Shown: positions 12,800-25,114 of the stretch, one piece after another | How the letters are laid out: each line of letters begins with the position of its first letter | Numbering within the stretch: position 1 is the stretch's first letter | Origin: Proteromonas lacertae | Lineage: Eukaryota > Sar > Bigyra > Opalinata > Proteromonadidae | DNA: 64,000 nt | Assembly (NCBI GenBank): GCA_002245135.1 | Contig: NGBS01000020.1 | Span: forward strand, 1 to 64,000 | Direction: 5' to 3' | Made by a program: the position numbers and the translations under genes | Notes under the pieces: generated by a model | What the model was told of the DNA's origin: nothing | The model's input: only the letters and a program-made list of their open reading frames with translations | Databases searched by the model: none

Positions 12800-12819
12800 A
12801 AGCTTGACCATAAGCTTGA
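12800..12819. promoter_or_regulatory. Tandem AAGCTTGAC motifs in a divergent promoter
   Basis: Two copies of AAGCTTGAC, at 12800 and 12812 (12-bp spacing), lie 20-40 bp upstream of the ATG at 12841. The 200-bp gap is shared with the divergent gene starting at 12640. Candidate core-promoter element. Confidence 0.35.
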
Positions 12820-12840
12820 CTCATTTTAAAAAATTTTAAA

Positions 12841-15072
12841 ATGGATGAAGAGGCAAAAAAAAGGTGAAAATGTATTATTAGATATATTTAGGGTATAGAT
12901 ATCTTATGACGTTAGAAATAATCATACACTAGTTTTTCATTTGAATTATCAGCTAGTTACTCATTTATTTACAGCAGATGAGTTGTTACAATATAAAATA
13001 GCAGAATTTTCACCTAAATTATATATAGAATATATGAAGCTTGATGATTTATTAATCATTACAGAAGATAACTCATCGATAATAATAGCCATGATTAGGG
13101 AGATACTTGCTTATGAAAGAATTAATTATGAATATGGGAATAGAGTTATGTTACAAAACAAATTGAATTGTTTTGTGAAATACTTGAAGGATTTATATAA
13201 TTATGTACCTAAAATTAATGATTTATTCAAATTAGATGATTATTTAGCTAAAATGGATAATAGTTCAAAGGAATCTCTATATGACAAATACAAAACTGTT
13301 TTAAAAATAATGAATGACATTATTGTATTATTCTTCTTATATATTGCATAGTGTAAAGATATTGATAGTTTAATAAGCAAATCAGATGATGAAAATGTAA
13401 AAAATGATGAATTGATAAATTTAATACAATTGAATCAGTATATACTTGTTATTATATTGATAGGGATTTTATAAAAGACATTCTTTATATAGATAATCCA
13501 TTAAAAGATAGATTACTATTGTTATTTTCACCATCTGTATTTGAAGATCTAAAAGATCCTAAAATAATATCATTATTAGAAAAAGATAATAATGAAGAAA
13601 AAAACAAATTATTGATTAGGACAATATGGTTGATTTGGGAAATTATTGTATATTAATATAATGTGTCTATTCAATTAGAAAAATGAGATTATCTATTGTA
13701 GAGAAAAACTGCCTATTTATGAAAATACAATTGATGTAACTGTATATGCTATTGAATTTTTACATTTACATAGAATAAGAATATAGTTGTATATAAATTA
13801 TCATTGACTATGAATTATATGAAATCATTAACTCACAATAATCTAAATACATATAAGAATATTCCAATTTCGCCATTAATCGATAGTAAAAACTTTAAAT
13901 TGATAGATTTTAAAGATTTAAGAATATCATTAAAAGAAACAACAGTGATTAAATTATATATAAAGAGTTTAGTATTAATGAACATCATTTTAGTATTTTA
14001 CATTATTATTATATGTGAATATAATAGACACAGTTCTACAACAGTCACAGACTATATAACGAATATTTAGACAATAATTTTGTATAATAGTATTTATTAT
14101 TGTTGTAGGATATAATCGAGAATTATTCAAATGAAATTATGGAAATAACAGAAAGTAATAATAACTGCAATTCTGTAAAACATTATAGAGTTAATGTTGT
14201 AAGACACTTCAAAGATAATGCAGAAGCTCAAATATTTAGAAACAAAATAATTAAAACGATTAAAGAACTACAGTATAACCTAGTCTTCATATATATTCTT
14301 AGAAAAAGAATAAAGAATATGAAAAGAATCAATCCATTCATATTCTCAAAATTAGGGAAAGATGATTCAGTTGATAATTCGGTTATAAACTTAAATAGTT
14401 TCAATAATCAACCAACAGAAATACTCGAAAATATATCGAATAAATTGAAATATATTATTCAAGAAATTAATGTATTAATAAAGTTGATAATTTCATTATA
14501 TAGAAAAACATACAAATAAAACCTAATTCAAAACCTGTAGTATTTATTCCTTCATATCAAAAACCAGTATAATGAAATTATATTATACTGATATAGAGAG
14601 TAAATGCTTTTCCTCTTCAACAACAGAAATCAATTCCTAAAATTGTTTATATTCCCAAAGTTGTGAATAAGTATTTAAATATTAGAAGAGAAAAAGAATC
14701 ATCATCAGAGAATGAATATGTTTCAGAAACAAAGAAAGAATTGTATAACTGTGATATGTATTATATTTAGGGAGAAACTAATAAATATCTCATTATTCAA
14801 TACTACTCTTTACAAACAGTTAAAAATACCACAATATTTATATAACAAAACAACACATAAACTAATTTCAATACAATCAGTAGATAATAGAAATTGTTAT
14901 AAAATAATGGATTGTTTAAAGATTGTAATAAATCAAATGAATGTATGTATTGTTGATTATATAAATTTTAGTTGATTGGATTTAAAATGTGAAGAAAGAG
15001 AATAAATATGAAAAGAAGAAAATGAAAATTGATATTATAAAAATTGTTGAAGATAATAAAAAAAAGACATAA
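12841..15072 (+). CDS. IP-module helical protein
   Basis: Unrecognised protein with three IP modules: TYKNIPISPLID (13,850), NPFIFSKLGKDD (14,330) and TLYKQLKIPQYLYN (14,800). Each is followed by about 40 residues of amphipathic helix, as in the genes on either side. The N-terminal 250 residues are helical and charged (for example LFTADELLQYKIAEF), with no YP repeat that I can see. At least seven introns are recognisable, including a 20-nt one at 14751-14770. The start exon (MDEEAKKK) needs one more A in an A8 run to keep frame. The 3' end similarly needs one extra A near 14,985 to reach a Lys-rich end at TAA 15070-15072. It faces the large YP-repeat gene 3'-to-3'. Confidence 0.55.
14751..14770 (+). 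other. 20-nt spliceosomal intron
   Basis: GTGATATGTATTATATTTAG. Removing it joins ELYN to WEKLINI in the correct frame for the third IP module; the unspliced frame hits TAG. Confidence 0.6.
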
Positions 15073-15172
15073 AACTATATCATTTATAACATTATATAAA
15101 AATTAGATTAATAATATATGCTGTTAATTATTTGTGAGTTAATTTCTATCAATAAATAAAAATAAAGATAAA

Positions 15173-15803
15173 TTATACATATAATTCATCAGATAAACTT
15201 AACAATTCGTTATAGATTCTTTGAAGAATTTCTTCCTTGTTTTCATCTAAATAACTAATTGTTATGCTTGTTTTACTAATTTCTAAATATGAAGGTAATT
15301 TAGGTTTCATCCAATAACATTTGAAGTATAAAGGTTGTATATCTTTTTCTCTATTTTATTATATTAATGAACTATACAATATTCTTTTTATTTTTGTTAT
15401 TAATCCATTCTTGCATTCCATTTTGTATTTCTTTGAAATTGATTTTACTAAAGATCCTTCTTCTGTATTTTTGTTATCATCTAATTTAATAATATCTTTT
15501 CTTGATTTATTTCTTTTTGATTGATATAAATCTACATCTGATAATAATTTGTCTATTGCTTCACATACATTCTTCAATGTTTCATCACTTTGATATTCTA
15601 AATTCTCACCTTTAATTAACAAATGATTCTCTGGGTTTATCAATATTCTAGGAATAGTAATTACTTCATATAATTCCATTTTATTTTCAAACATTTGATG
15701 TAAAGAGTGTCTATAGAATAAATACATGAAAATGAATAATATACAATTTAGATCTTATTTCTTTTATCATTTTCTTTGAATGGAAAACATCAATTGCTAT
15801 TTC
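15173..15803 (-). CDS. IP-module exons, probably the 3' end of the large YP-repeat gene
   Basis: Three exons in one frame after removing two short introns (around 15,696-15,728 and 15,355-15,381). They encode a helical protein with an IP module, ELYEVITIPRILIN near 15,650, then basic and helical stretches ending DELYV with TAA at 15173-15175. No ATG-led start of its own is convincing. The frame lies directly downstream of the TAG ending the large gene at 15804. By analogy with the gene at 9059-12640 (YP repeats first, IP modules last) I infer that this is its C-terminus, joined by a very short intron or broken by an indel at 15,804. It could instead be a separate small gene. Confidence 0.5.
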
Positions 15804-18800
15804 CTATTCAATAAATAAACAATTATCACAATATACTACATCAGCAGATAAATGTCTTGTTTGTTTTACATTTTCTTCTTTTACACTTTTGTTAAACTTA
15901 TACATTTCTTTTACTTCTTTCATTTCTTGTTTTGGTAAAAATGAATGATTATGTTTCATTTTGTGGCACAATTCTTGGAATTTTCTAAAATCTAATTTTT
16001 TATTAGGTAATGAAAAATGTCTCTTTTCAAGAACATTCATAGATTTACTTTTGTTAGTAACTCTACTTTTTTCTTCTTCGTTACTATCACTTTCATCAGT
16101 GGAATAATGAAAATGTTGTTTGGATAAATGTATTGGACTTTCAGTTGAATATTCAGAAGATGCAGTTGAAGAAATTGATGATTTACGGTTGGAATAATTG
16201 AAACTAGAGCCATTATAAGAATCAAATTGTGGTACAGATGATGTTTTATTAGGCTTATGAGGACTATACAATGAATGATAAAAATAAGAGAATGTGTCTT
16301 CCTTATACATAAGAGAATCAGTTGAAAATGAACTACTTCCATATGATTGTCTAGAATATGATGATGATGATGAAGTAGAATTATAACTATGACTTCTTTT
16401 TCCTTTTCTAAAACTAGGAGATGATAAAGAATATGGTGGAGGTTGTTGTTGAGGAGTGATTTGTTTTGAATTAACAATCAATTTCTTTTCTGATTTATCA
16501 CTTGATTTTTCTTCTTTTTTATATCCATCATCTCCATCTCTTTCAGATGTTTTAGGATCTTTACTACGATGATGTCTATGGTGATGTCTATGGTGATGAT
16601 GCTTAATGCCATTATCAGATTCTGATGGATTATCTTCTGTAGTGATTGTTGATTTACTATTTCCATTTGATATATTATCACAGTCATGATGATGATGATG
16701 ATAATGTCTTTTGTGATATCTATGTCTTTTTGTCTTATTAATTTCAGATTGAGAAGTTGATTGACTATCTTGATCTTTCAAACCATTCTCATTCTCTAAA
16801 CTATCATTAACATAAATAGAATTATCAATTTTGTTATTATCTAATGATTCAACTGAAATATGAAGATTACTTGACATTACTTCCATTCTAACTGGTGATG
16901 TTTGAGTTGAAATTGTATTATTATTTGGTTTTTCATTCAAATCATTTTGTATATTTACATCATCTTTCCTTTCTTCTTCTAATTTATTATCCTCATTTTC
17001 TGATGGTATAAATTCTTCATTTTCACTTTCATCCATATCTTCATTCTCATTTTCTATTTCATTTTGATTAGAATTTGGACTGATTATTTCTTTACTTATT
17101 TCATTTGCATCTTCTAATGCATTTTCTTTTTCTTCTTCCTCTTCATTGTCTTCAAATGCCATTTCATTTTCATTCACTATCAACTCTTCTTCTTCTTCTT
17201 CTTCTTCTTCTTCCTTTTCTTTTTCTACATCTTCCATACTATTTCTATCATTACTATTGTTTAAAATATCAGGAGGTATTGTACTATATGAAGTACATAA
17301 TTCTTCATAAACTATTTCTTCTTTCATATTATTCTGTTTCAATTCATCTTCATTTCCATCATTATCTCCTATTATTTCTTCATCTTCAATCTTATCAAAA
17401 TCTGATTTACTATCATTACTCTCATTTTCATTTTCAGAAGGAATAAACTCTTCATTTTCACTGTCACTATTATTCTCACGTTCATTTTCATTTTCAGTTG
17501 AGTTAGGGCTTATTACATCTCGACTAATTTCTTTATTAATTTCATATATTTCATCTAATACATCTTGTTTTTCATCATCATTTTCATCTTCAAATACCAT
17601 CTCATTCTCATTAACTGATGTTTCCTCATCCTCTTCTTCCTCTTCTTCTTTTTCAAAACCATTTTCTATCTTTCTTTCTACATTTATTTCATTTCTATCT
17701 CCAGTTATTTCTTTATCTTTAGAAATTATTTCCTTTTCATTTTCATTATTAATTTCATTTTGATTTGTGTTTTCTTCATTGTCACTATTATAAACAACAT
17801 TATCTATATCATCTTCAGATTTATTTCTATCACTCTCATTTTCTGATGGAATAAACTCTTCTTCTTCACTTTCTCCTTCATTATCATTTTCCATCTTATT
17901 CTCTTTTTGATCATTAACATCACTCGATTCTGGACTGATTATTTCTTTACGTATTTCATCTGCATCTTCTAATATACTCTCTTTTTCTTCTTCCTCTTCA
18001 TTATCTTCATATACCATCTCATTTTCATTTATTATCAAATCTTCTTCCTCTTCTTCCTCTTCTTTTTCTCCTTCTTGTTTTTCCTCCTCCTTTTCTTCAC
18101 TTTCAACTATATCATTTTCATTTTTCATATTATTTTTCATTTCATACTCTTTACCTATATTTTCTTTATTCTTCTCATCATCATCATCTTCTTCTTCTTT
18201 ACCATTCTCATTATCATCATTAAGTTGATTAAATTCAATATTGTTATTATTATCACAATTATACACAATTTCATTATCAATAAAATCATCATCATTATCA
18301 TTATTGTCATTTTCTTTATCAAATATATCATTAATCTCATTTTTAGCTCTTCTAGATATAGCTATCTGTTTTCTTAAATCATTAGTATCAAAATCATTCA
18401 AATCACTTGGAGTAGATTCTGATCTTTGTGAAAACTTGTCAATTGAACCTCTTCTACTGCTTCTAATACTATTGTAACTTCTATGTCCAGTATTAGATTC
18501 AGGACTATCTAAAATATCATCAATTCCTCCACCACTTATAGTTATATTTCTTTTGACTGATGATGTAATATCTAATGAATTGTTTGATTCATTCGAATCT
18601 GATGAATCATCATCGTCATCATCAAACTCATCTTCTGCTGTTAATTTTCTTGAATATTTCATATTCTTCTTTTTCCCATTGTCATTGTGATTAGGTTTAT
18701 AATGTGGTTTGTATGATTGTGTGAATGAACTATCAACAGATGATGATATTTGTGGTTCACCTGGTGGTAATATCCCACTAACATCTAAATCTGTTTCTTT

Positions 18801-21800
18801 TTCTCTTTCTGTTTCATCTGTATTAAAAATCTCATTATCATTCGATAAGATAGTAACATTAGGCTGATATAGATTCATTTCATTTGTACTATTATTATTA
18901 CTATTATCACTTTTAAATAAACTGTTTTGTTGATTTTCATTCGTTTCTTCTTCTTCTTCCTCTTCTTCTTCATCATTTTCATCATCTTCATCTTCATTGT
19001 TAAATAAATTATCATATCTCTCTTCATTATTATCAATGATGTCATTAATACTATCAAAACTCATTCTATCTTCACTTTCTGAATATGAATTACTATTATC
19101 TTCTTCATCACTCTGTTTTTCTTCATTTTCACTTTCTTGGATTTCTATGTTATTCTCTTCCATCATTTCTTGTTTCTTTTCTTCTTCTTCTTCTTCTTTT
19201 TCTTCTTCCTCCTCATCTTCTTCTTCTGATGAATATATCATATCATCTAAAACATGATTTTCAACATATTCACTACCTTCATGTAGATTCTCTATTGTTG
19301 ATGATAATATGTTATAAATTGTTCTATAATCGGTTATTGTCCTATTAGTATTATTACATGAAATTATATCATTGATTTGTTTTTGAGTTTTCTGATATTG
19401 ACATAATTGTAGAGTTTCATCTTTTATCTTATTTTCTAACTTATCTTTCAACGATTTTATCTGATCAATAATCTCATTTCTATCATTATTGTAACAATCA
19501 ATATAAGTTTGAAACTCATTTAAATTATCCATTATTTCTTTATAAATAGACATATACTTTTCTGGTTTTAGTTGGCTATTTAAACCTTGTAAGAAATTTT
19601 GAACTAATGCAATATGTGGATAATGATAATATGACAATGCATAACTGTATAACAGTTGACTTTTCATATCAATTATTTTTAATAAATATTCCTGTTTAGC
19701 TTTTGTTAATTGAGAATATAAATCATCTATCCGATCCATAGATTTATGATCAATTAAGGGATTCTTCTCTATTTCTATTGTTAATTGTTTCGCTATTTCT
19801 ACAAAATTCAATTCATCACATTCTTGACAATAAGTTTTCTCAAGTAAAATACAACTATTCCTATTTACACAATATAAAAATATATAATCATACATATCCT
19901 CTAACATTGAGTTATATTTCTGTAACATTGATTCTAAACTTTCAATATAATCTCCAAATTCTATTAGTAATGATGTATATTCATCAAGAGAATATGCATT
20001 TGATTTACTTATCTTCAATTCATTAATGTGAGAAGATAATGAAGAATTTTCATCTCTGACATGATTCTTTGTTAACTGACGATATTTATCACTAAGTAAG
20101 TATAAATGAAATAGATATATACTAATAATAAACATAATCATTAAGTATTTTTTCTTTTTCACTCACATAATTTTCTATATAATCAACAAAAGATTTTGAT
20201 ATTTCTTTCAAATGCTTATGATGTTTTCTATATTGATTTTCATCTAATGCTTGAGGAATATTCTTAATATAATCCTTTATAGTATTTATGTTGGAATAGT
20301 GAGGATATTCACTACAATAAAAATTTAGTCTCACTTCAATTTGAGATATTCCATCAGTTTGACTTTGTATATACTTCTCTCTTTTTGATTTTAATTTTTG
20401 TTTATAATTGTCAAGTAGAGTTAGTATTTCATTACTGAAACTTTTCTCATTTGAAACATCTGAAATTGATTCAGCCAATGATGTTAAATGCTTTTCAAAT
20501 TTGGCTTTTTCTGGTGTTGGATTATCCGATTGGATTGTCTCTTTATATCTTGATCTATTTACATATAAATATTAAAAACAAATACATATCACATTGTATT
20601 GAAGTTACTTTTGTTTTATAAACCATATACATGTCATTCATATCATTTAATATATCTCTTATTCTATAATAATTTTCTTTATATTTTTTAATTGAATATT
20701 TATTTGACTTTTCTTTCACAAATTCTTTAATATTCTTTACATCATACACATATTTTTGATAATTCTTATATTTTGATTCATACGATTCTCTATTTAAATG
20801 ATTCGAATAAAAGATATATATATATATATACAAAATATACTCAATACTGGTAAGTAATTCATCTTTTGATTTACTATAAGGAATCGATATAATTATCAAT
20901 TCTCTCATTTATATAATTCAGTTTTTCATATATTGCATTGTATTCTTGCCAGTTTATATTCTTATTTAATTCATTTATATATCTCAGAATGTCTTCTTCA
21001 TGAGAATTGTGTGGATATTCTTTTAATTTATTCTCAATTACACCACTTAATGAATTTATTTGTAGTTTCATATGTCTATATAGAAAATAATATACTGTAA
21101 ATACTGTTCTTTATTCTGCTTCACTTCTTTATACAGTATATCTACTTGATCGATGATATTTTGATTAATTAATCTATTATCCAATGATGGAATAACAACT
21201 GAATCTAGATATGAAGTAAAAAATTCCACATCCTTATCATTATCATGTATAATAGAATGACAATACTCTCTACAATAATAAAAATTAAATAACAAAATAA
21301 TATATATACAATTCTTTATCAATTTGTTGAAATGATTCATTATAATTATTATCAAGAGAAATAAGCTTATTAGATACTCTTACACCATTATTTAATATAT
21401 TCATTAAATCTTCGTTTGAATACTCTTCAATAGTTTCTAATGATTCTATTAAGTCTTTACATATAAAAGTGTCACTTTCATCTATCTCAACTCTTTCTTT
21501 ATTATTATTTATTACTTCACTATTGAATATACAATAGAAAGAAATACATTGTGTTTATTATATTATCAATAGTTTCACATCTTTTGTCATTATATTCGTT
21601 TATAAAACATTCAGTCTTTTTGATATACCTTATAAACTCTTCAGTTATTCCAACATATTCATTCATCTCAATATTCTCTAATTTATCTTTAATAAAACTC
21701 TGAATATCACCTTTGAAAGGAATAAATGAAAAACATTCATAATATCTTATAAAATCATCTTTTAACAAATCAATTTCATTTGGAATAATAATATCTCTAT

Positions 21801-24800
21801 TCTTAATGAAATTCTTGTATAAATAATTCACATTTAAAATATCACTGTCTTTAATAATCTCATTCTTTGGAATACTTAACACAAACTCACTTATATACAT
21901 ACTAAAAGCATTTTGATTCGATAATTCACATATTTGTATGAACTTATAACCATCATCACTGTATATAATAGAAATATATTAAATATACACTTCTGTTTGA
22001 ATATTTTCTATTACCGAGTTGTATTTAGATAAAGTATTCTTCATCTGTGATATAATATTTGGTAATTTCTTTTTCTGAATAGATTTATATTGCTTTATTG
22101 AGTAAATTGTTGGTTTATTATCTAATATATCTTTTACTTGTTGAATTGCTTGAGGAGAATGACATATTACTCTTTCACTTAGTTTTTTACATTTATTACT
22201 AATAAATAGACAAATATTATAATAATACTATAACTTTTTGATTTTCTTTAAAACAATTTCTTGTTTTTTCATGTATTTTGAAATGTATTTCTATATTTGA
22301 TATATAATAAAGAAATTAAATACTTCAAAACTATTAATATAATCTGTAAGCCTTTCTACAATTTCCCTATCTTCTTCACTGATCTCAATTCTCTCTCTTT
22401 CCATACCATCATCTCCTTCACACTTTTTTCCATTCATTTTTACATCTTCATCATCTACTTTATATTCTTCTTTCACATTCTCAATCTTATTTTTTTCAAT
22501 TACATCTTCTTCATTACCTCCATTCCGTACTTTATCTTCTTGACTCATTTCAATTCTTTCTTTGTCCTGATTATTCTTCTCTTCAGATTCTTTTTCATTT
22601 ATTATCTCTTTTTCATCATCTTCCTTCACATCTTTTTCTATCTCTATTTCTTTATTTTCTAATGGTTCTGTTTGTTTTTCTTGTGTAATTTTTATCATAA
22701 TACTATTTACATGTTCATCAACATCTGGAATCTTTGGATAATGAGGATATTCTTCACTCAATATATTATACAAGGAAACTAATAGATTCTTATCATCACT
22801 GTAATACTTTCTCTTATATCTCAGAATATCAGCAAGTTTATGGTTCAATAAATGAACTGAATGTTCAGTTATTATTCTTATATTGTTTATTTCTTCATTT
22901 ATAGTATTTAAATAATCACTAAAATCGTCTGAATCAGAAATATCTTTACAAACACTTATTTCATTTAATACATCTTTCTTTCTGTTATTGAATATATCTT
23001 TCACCTCTTTCATGTTATGAACAACATCATCCAATTTCATACTATTTTCTTCATATTCTTCTATTGATATATTTGTTGGTTTATTGTTTATATAATCACT
23101 TATTATCTCTATTAAACTTGGATTTTCACATTCTACATAATCTTTTAATTCTTTATATTTCTCACTATTTCAAAAATATATATAATAGTATGATAATATA
23201 TTTATACAAATTAGAGTTTATTTCCTCCAGAATGTTCTTCTGTTTTTCATTGTAATTAAAAATGTAATTATTAACTTCATTAATATAACTGATCACTGAT
23301 AATAATTGAATATCACTTTCTTCTGTTGTATCTAAAAACTGAAGTATTGATGAAGCATAATTATAACATGGATATTTCATTATTTTTTCTCTCAATTCAT
23401 TGATTATTTCATTCTTTTTTTCTTCTTTATTATTTAAATATTCATTTTGCTTTATTGTTATTTCTTCTATCCATTTTTCTATATTCTTTGATATTTGTTC
23501 ATTTATTGGTTCATGAATATTGTATATAATATTTGACAAATTGGATAAATATTCTGTAAAATCATCACTACTTGAAGCATCATAAAATGTTTTGGATTTG
23601 TTTCTAATAAACAACAATTATTATTGATTATAAATTAATTATACATTTTTTCCTTTAATATTTCTATGTTTGACTTATAATTAATATAAATATTATCCAA
23701 CTCATCAATACGTTTCATTAAGTCATTATAATGATTAATATATTCCTCTATTGTATATTTTGTTAATTTCTTATTGATCATTTCTTGAGATTGAAGTATT
23801 ATATTTAAATCTGTAGGGATAATATGATGAGATATTTCTTCATCATATTTCTTCATTATTTCATCTATTTGTTCAACTATTTTGTCTCTTTCAATTGTAT
23901 AACTCCATATATATTCATTATACTTTGATATGTAATTACTAAGCATGTTGTAATATTCTTCATATTCATTTTCTTTAATATCATTCACATTTATTGAAGA
24001 CATATAAGTGTTTATTTCATCACATACATCATAATGAGGATATAAACTAACACACATTGAAATATTGGTCATTAGAGTGGTTATTAATTCACTATGTTCT
24101 TTAGTAATATATTCACTAAAATATTAAAATAATATTATTATTATCTATATACTCTATTGAATCATATATTGACTGTATATTGTTTATATAATTATCATAT
24201 TCTTCTATTGTATGTAATTCTATTCTATCGTTTATTAGTATATCAATTTCATTAATTATCTGTATTGCTATTGGATTATCTTCTAATAGTAATGATTTAT
24301 CTTTGAGAGTATTACTAAAGTATATTATATAATAAGCAATACTATAAATAACTCAGTTTATCTCTCTTTGATTCAAGTATAGAAATATATTCTTCAAATT
24401 CTTGAATGTACAGTTGCAACTTTCTATTTACTTCATTCTGATTACTATCTTCGGATATTTGGTTTATATAAGATTTAATATCCTCATTTTTGCTGTAATT
24501 AGTGTAGATACCAGTTAAATCTACTAATTTCTTTATATACCGAAATATATCATTTTCAACATCTTTTAATCTGCAACATAAATAGTAGAAAACAATATAA
24601 TATACTCACTATTTTCATTTGAGCTTTCATTTAGAACTAAATCATTTTGCATCTCTATTTTATTAATATCTATTAGCCTAAATAATATATATAAAATGAA
24701 TTAACAAGATTGATAATTATACAATGGCTCTGATGGCTCAAACTCATTTTCATGAATTACTTCAGTTTCATTTATGTCCTCTTCATAATCGCCATTATTT

Positions 24801-24867
24801 TTATTTTTATCATCATTAAGTATATCTAATGCATCTACGATAATATATATGACAAAATCTTACTCAT
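15804..24867 (-). CDS. Giant YP-repeat protein with a long acidic, low-complexity C-terminal half
   Basis: Unrecognised protein of roughly 2,700 residues. From ATG 24867 (MNALDILNDD after a split start codon exon) about 18 short introns join. One is only 20 nt at 21076-21095. The N-terminal half has at least seven helical repeats with marks such as VSLYPHYDVCDEINTY (24,030), IMKYPCYNYASSI (23,370), SEEYPHYPKIPD (22,745), KLKEYPHNSHEED (21,015), CSEYPHYSNINTIKDY (20,310) and YYHYPHIALVQNF (19,630). Each is followed by Y-x-x-Y heptads and R-x-K-I. The C-terminal half (19,260-15,804) is one open exon: Glu/Asp/Asn/Ser-rich, with a three-fold acidic unit, His-rich and Ser/Arg-rich tracts. One frame break near 20,880 is fixed by dropping a T. 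No membrane segment or signal peptide is convincing. Confidence 0.65.
16980..18035 (-). repeat. Three-fold acidic protein repeat (NENEM...EEFIPSENE unit)
   Basis: Inside the giant gene, a unit of about 70-75 residues occurs three times, at about 18,030-17,835, 17,620-17,425 and 17,180-16,990. Each begins NENEM-V/A-Y/F-ED, continues through a D/E-rich run and an EI..ISP.S step, and ends EEFIPSENE. Spacers between copies differ, so the unit has diverged since duplication. Confidence 0.8.
21076..21095 (-). other. 20-nt spliceosomal intron
   Basis: GTATATTATTTTCTATATAG on the minus strand. Splicing joins EQYLQ to HMKLQIN in frame; without it the frame meets TGA. Confidence 0.6.
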
Positions 24868-25114
24868 TCTTTCTATTGTCTATTGTTAGTATATTATTAA
24901 ATATAAGCAAACACTATAACACAGTTTTAATAAATCTAAATAAAAGATACTTCACATGATAAAAATACAGGTATGAAATGTATTTTTGTGTATTTTTGTG
25001 TATTTGATACAAATAGTAAAATAAATACAAAAATAATATAAAATATGTTAAATATATCTATTTCTTTGATAATTGTTGTTGTAGATGACTCTATTCATTA
25101 TAAAAACATGAAAC

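Noticed and set aside
15804-20162. Long plus-strand and alternate-frame reading frames opposite the acidic exon (Ser-, Leu- or His-rich)
   Set aside because: They are shadows of the GAA/GAT-rich coding strand, with no intron or domain support.
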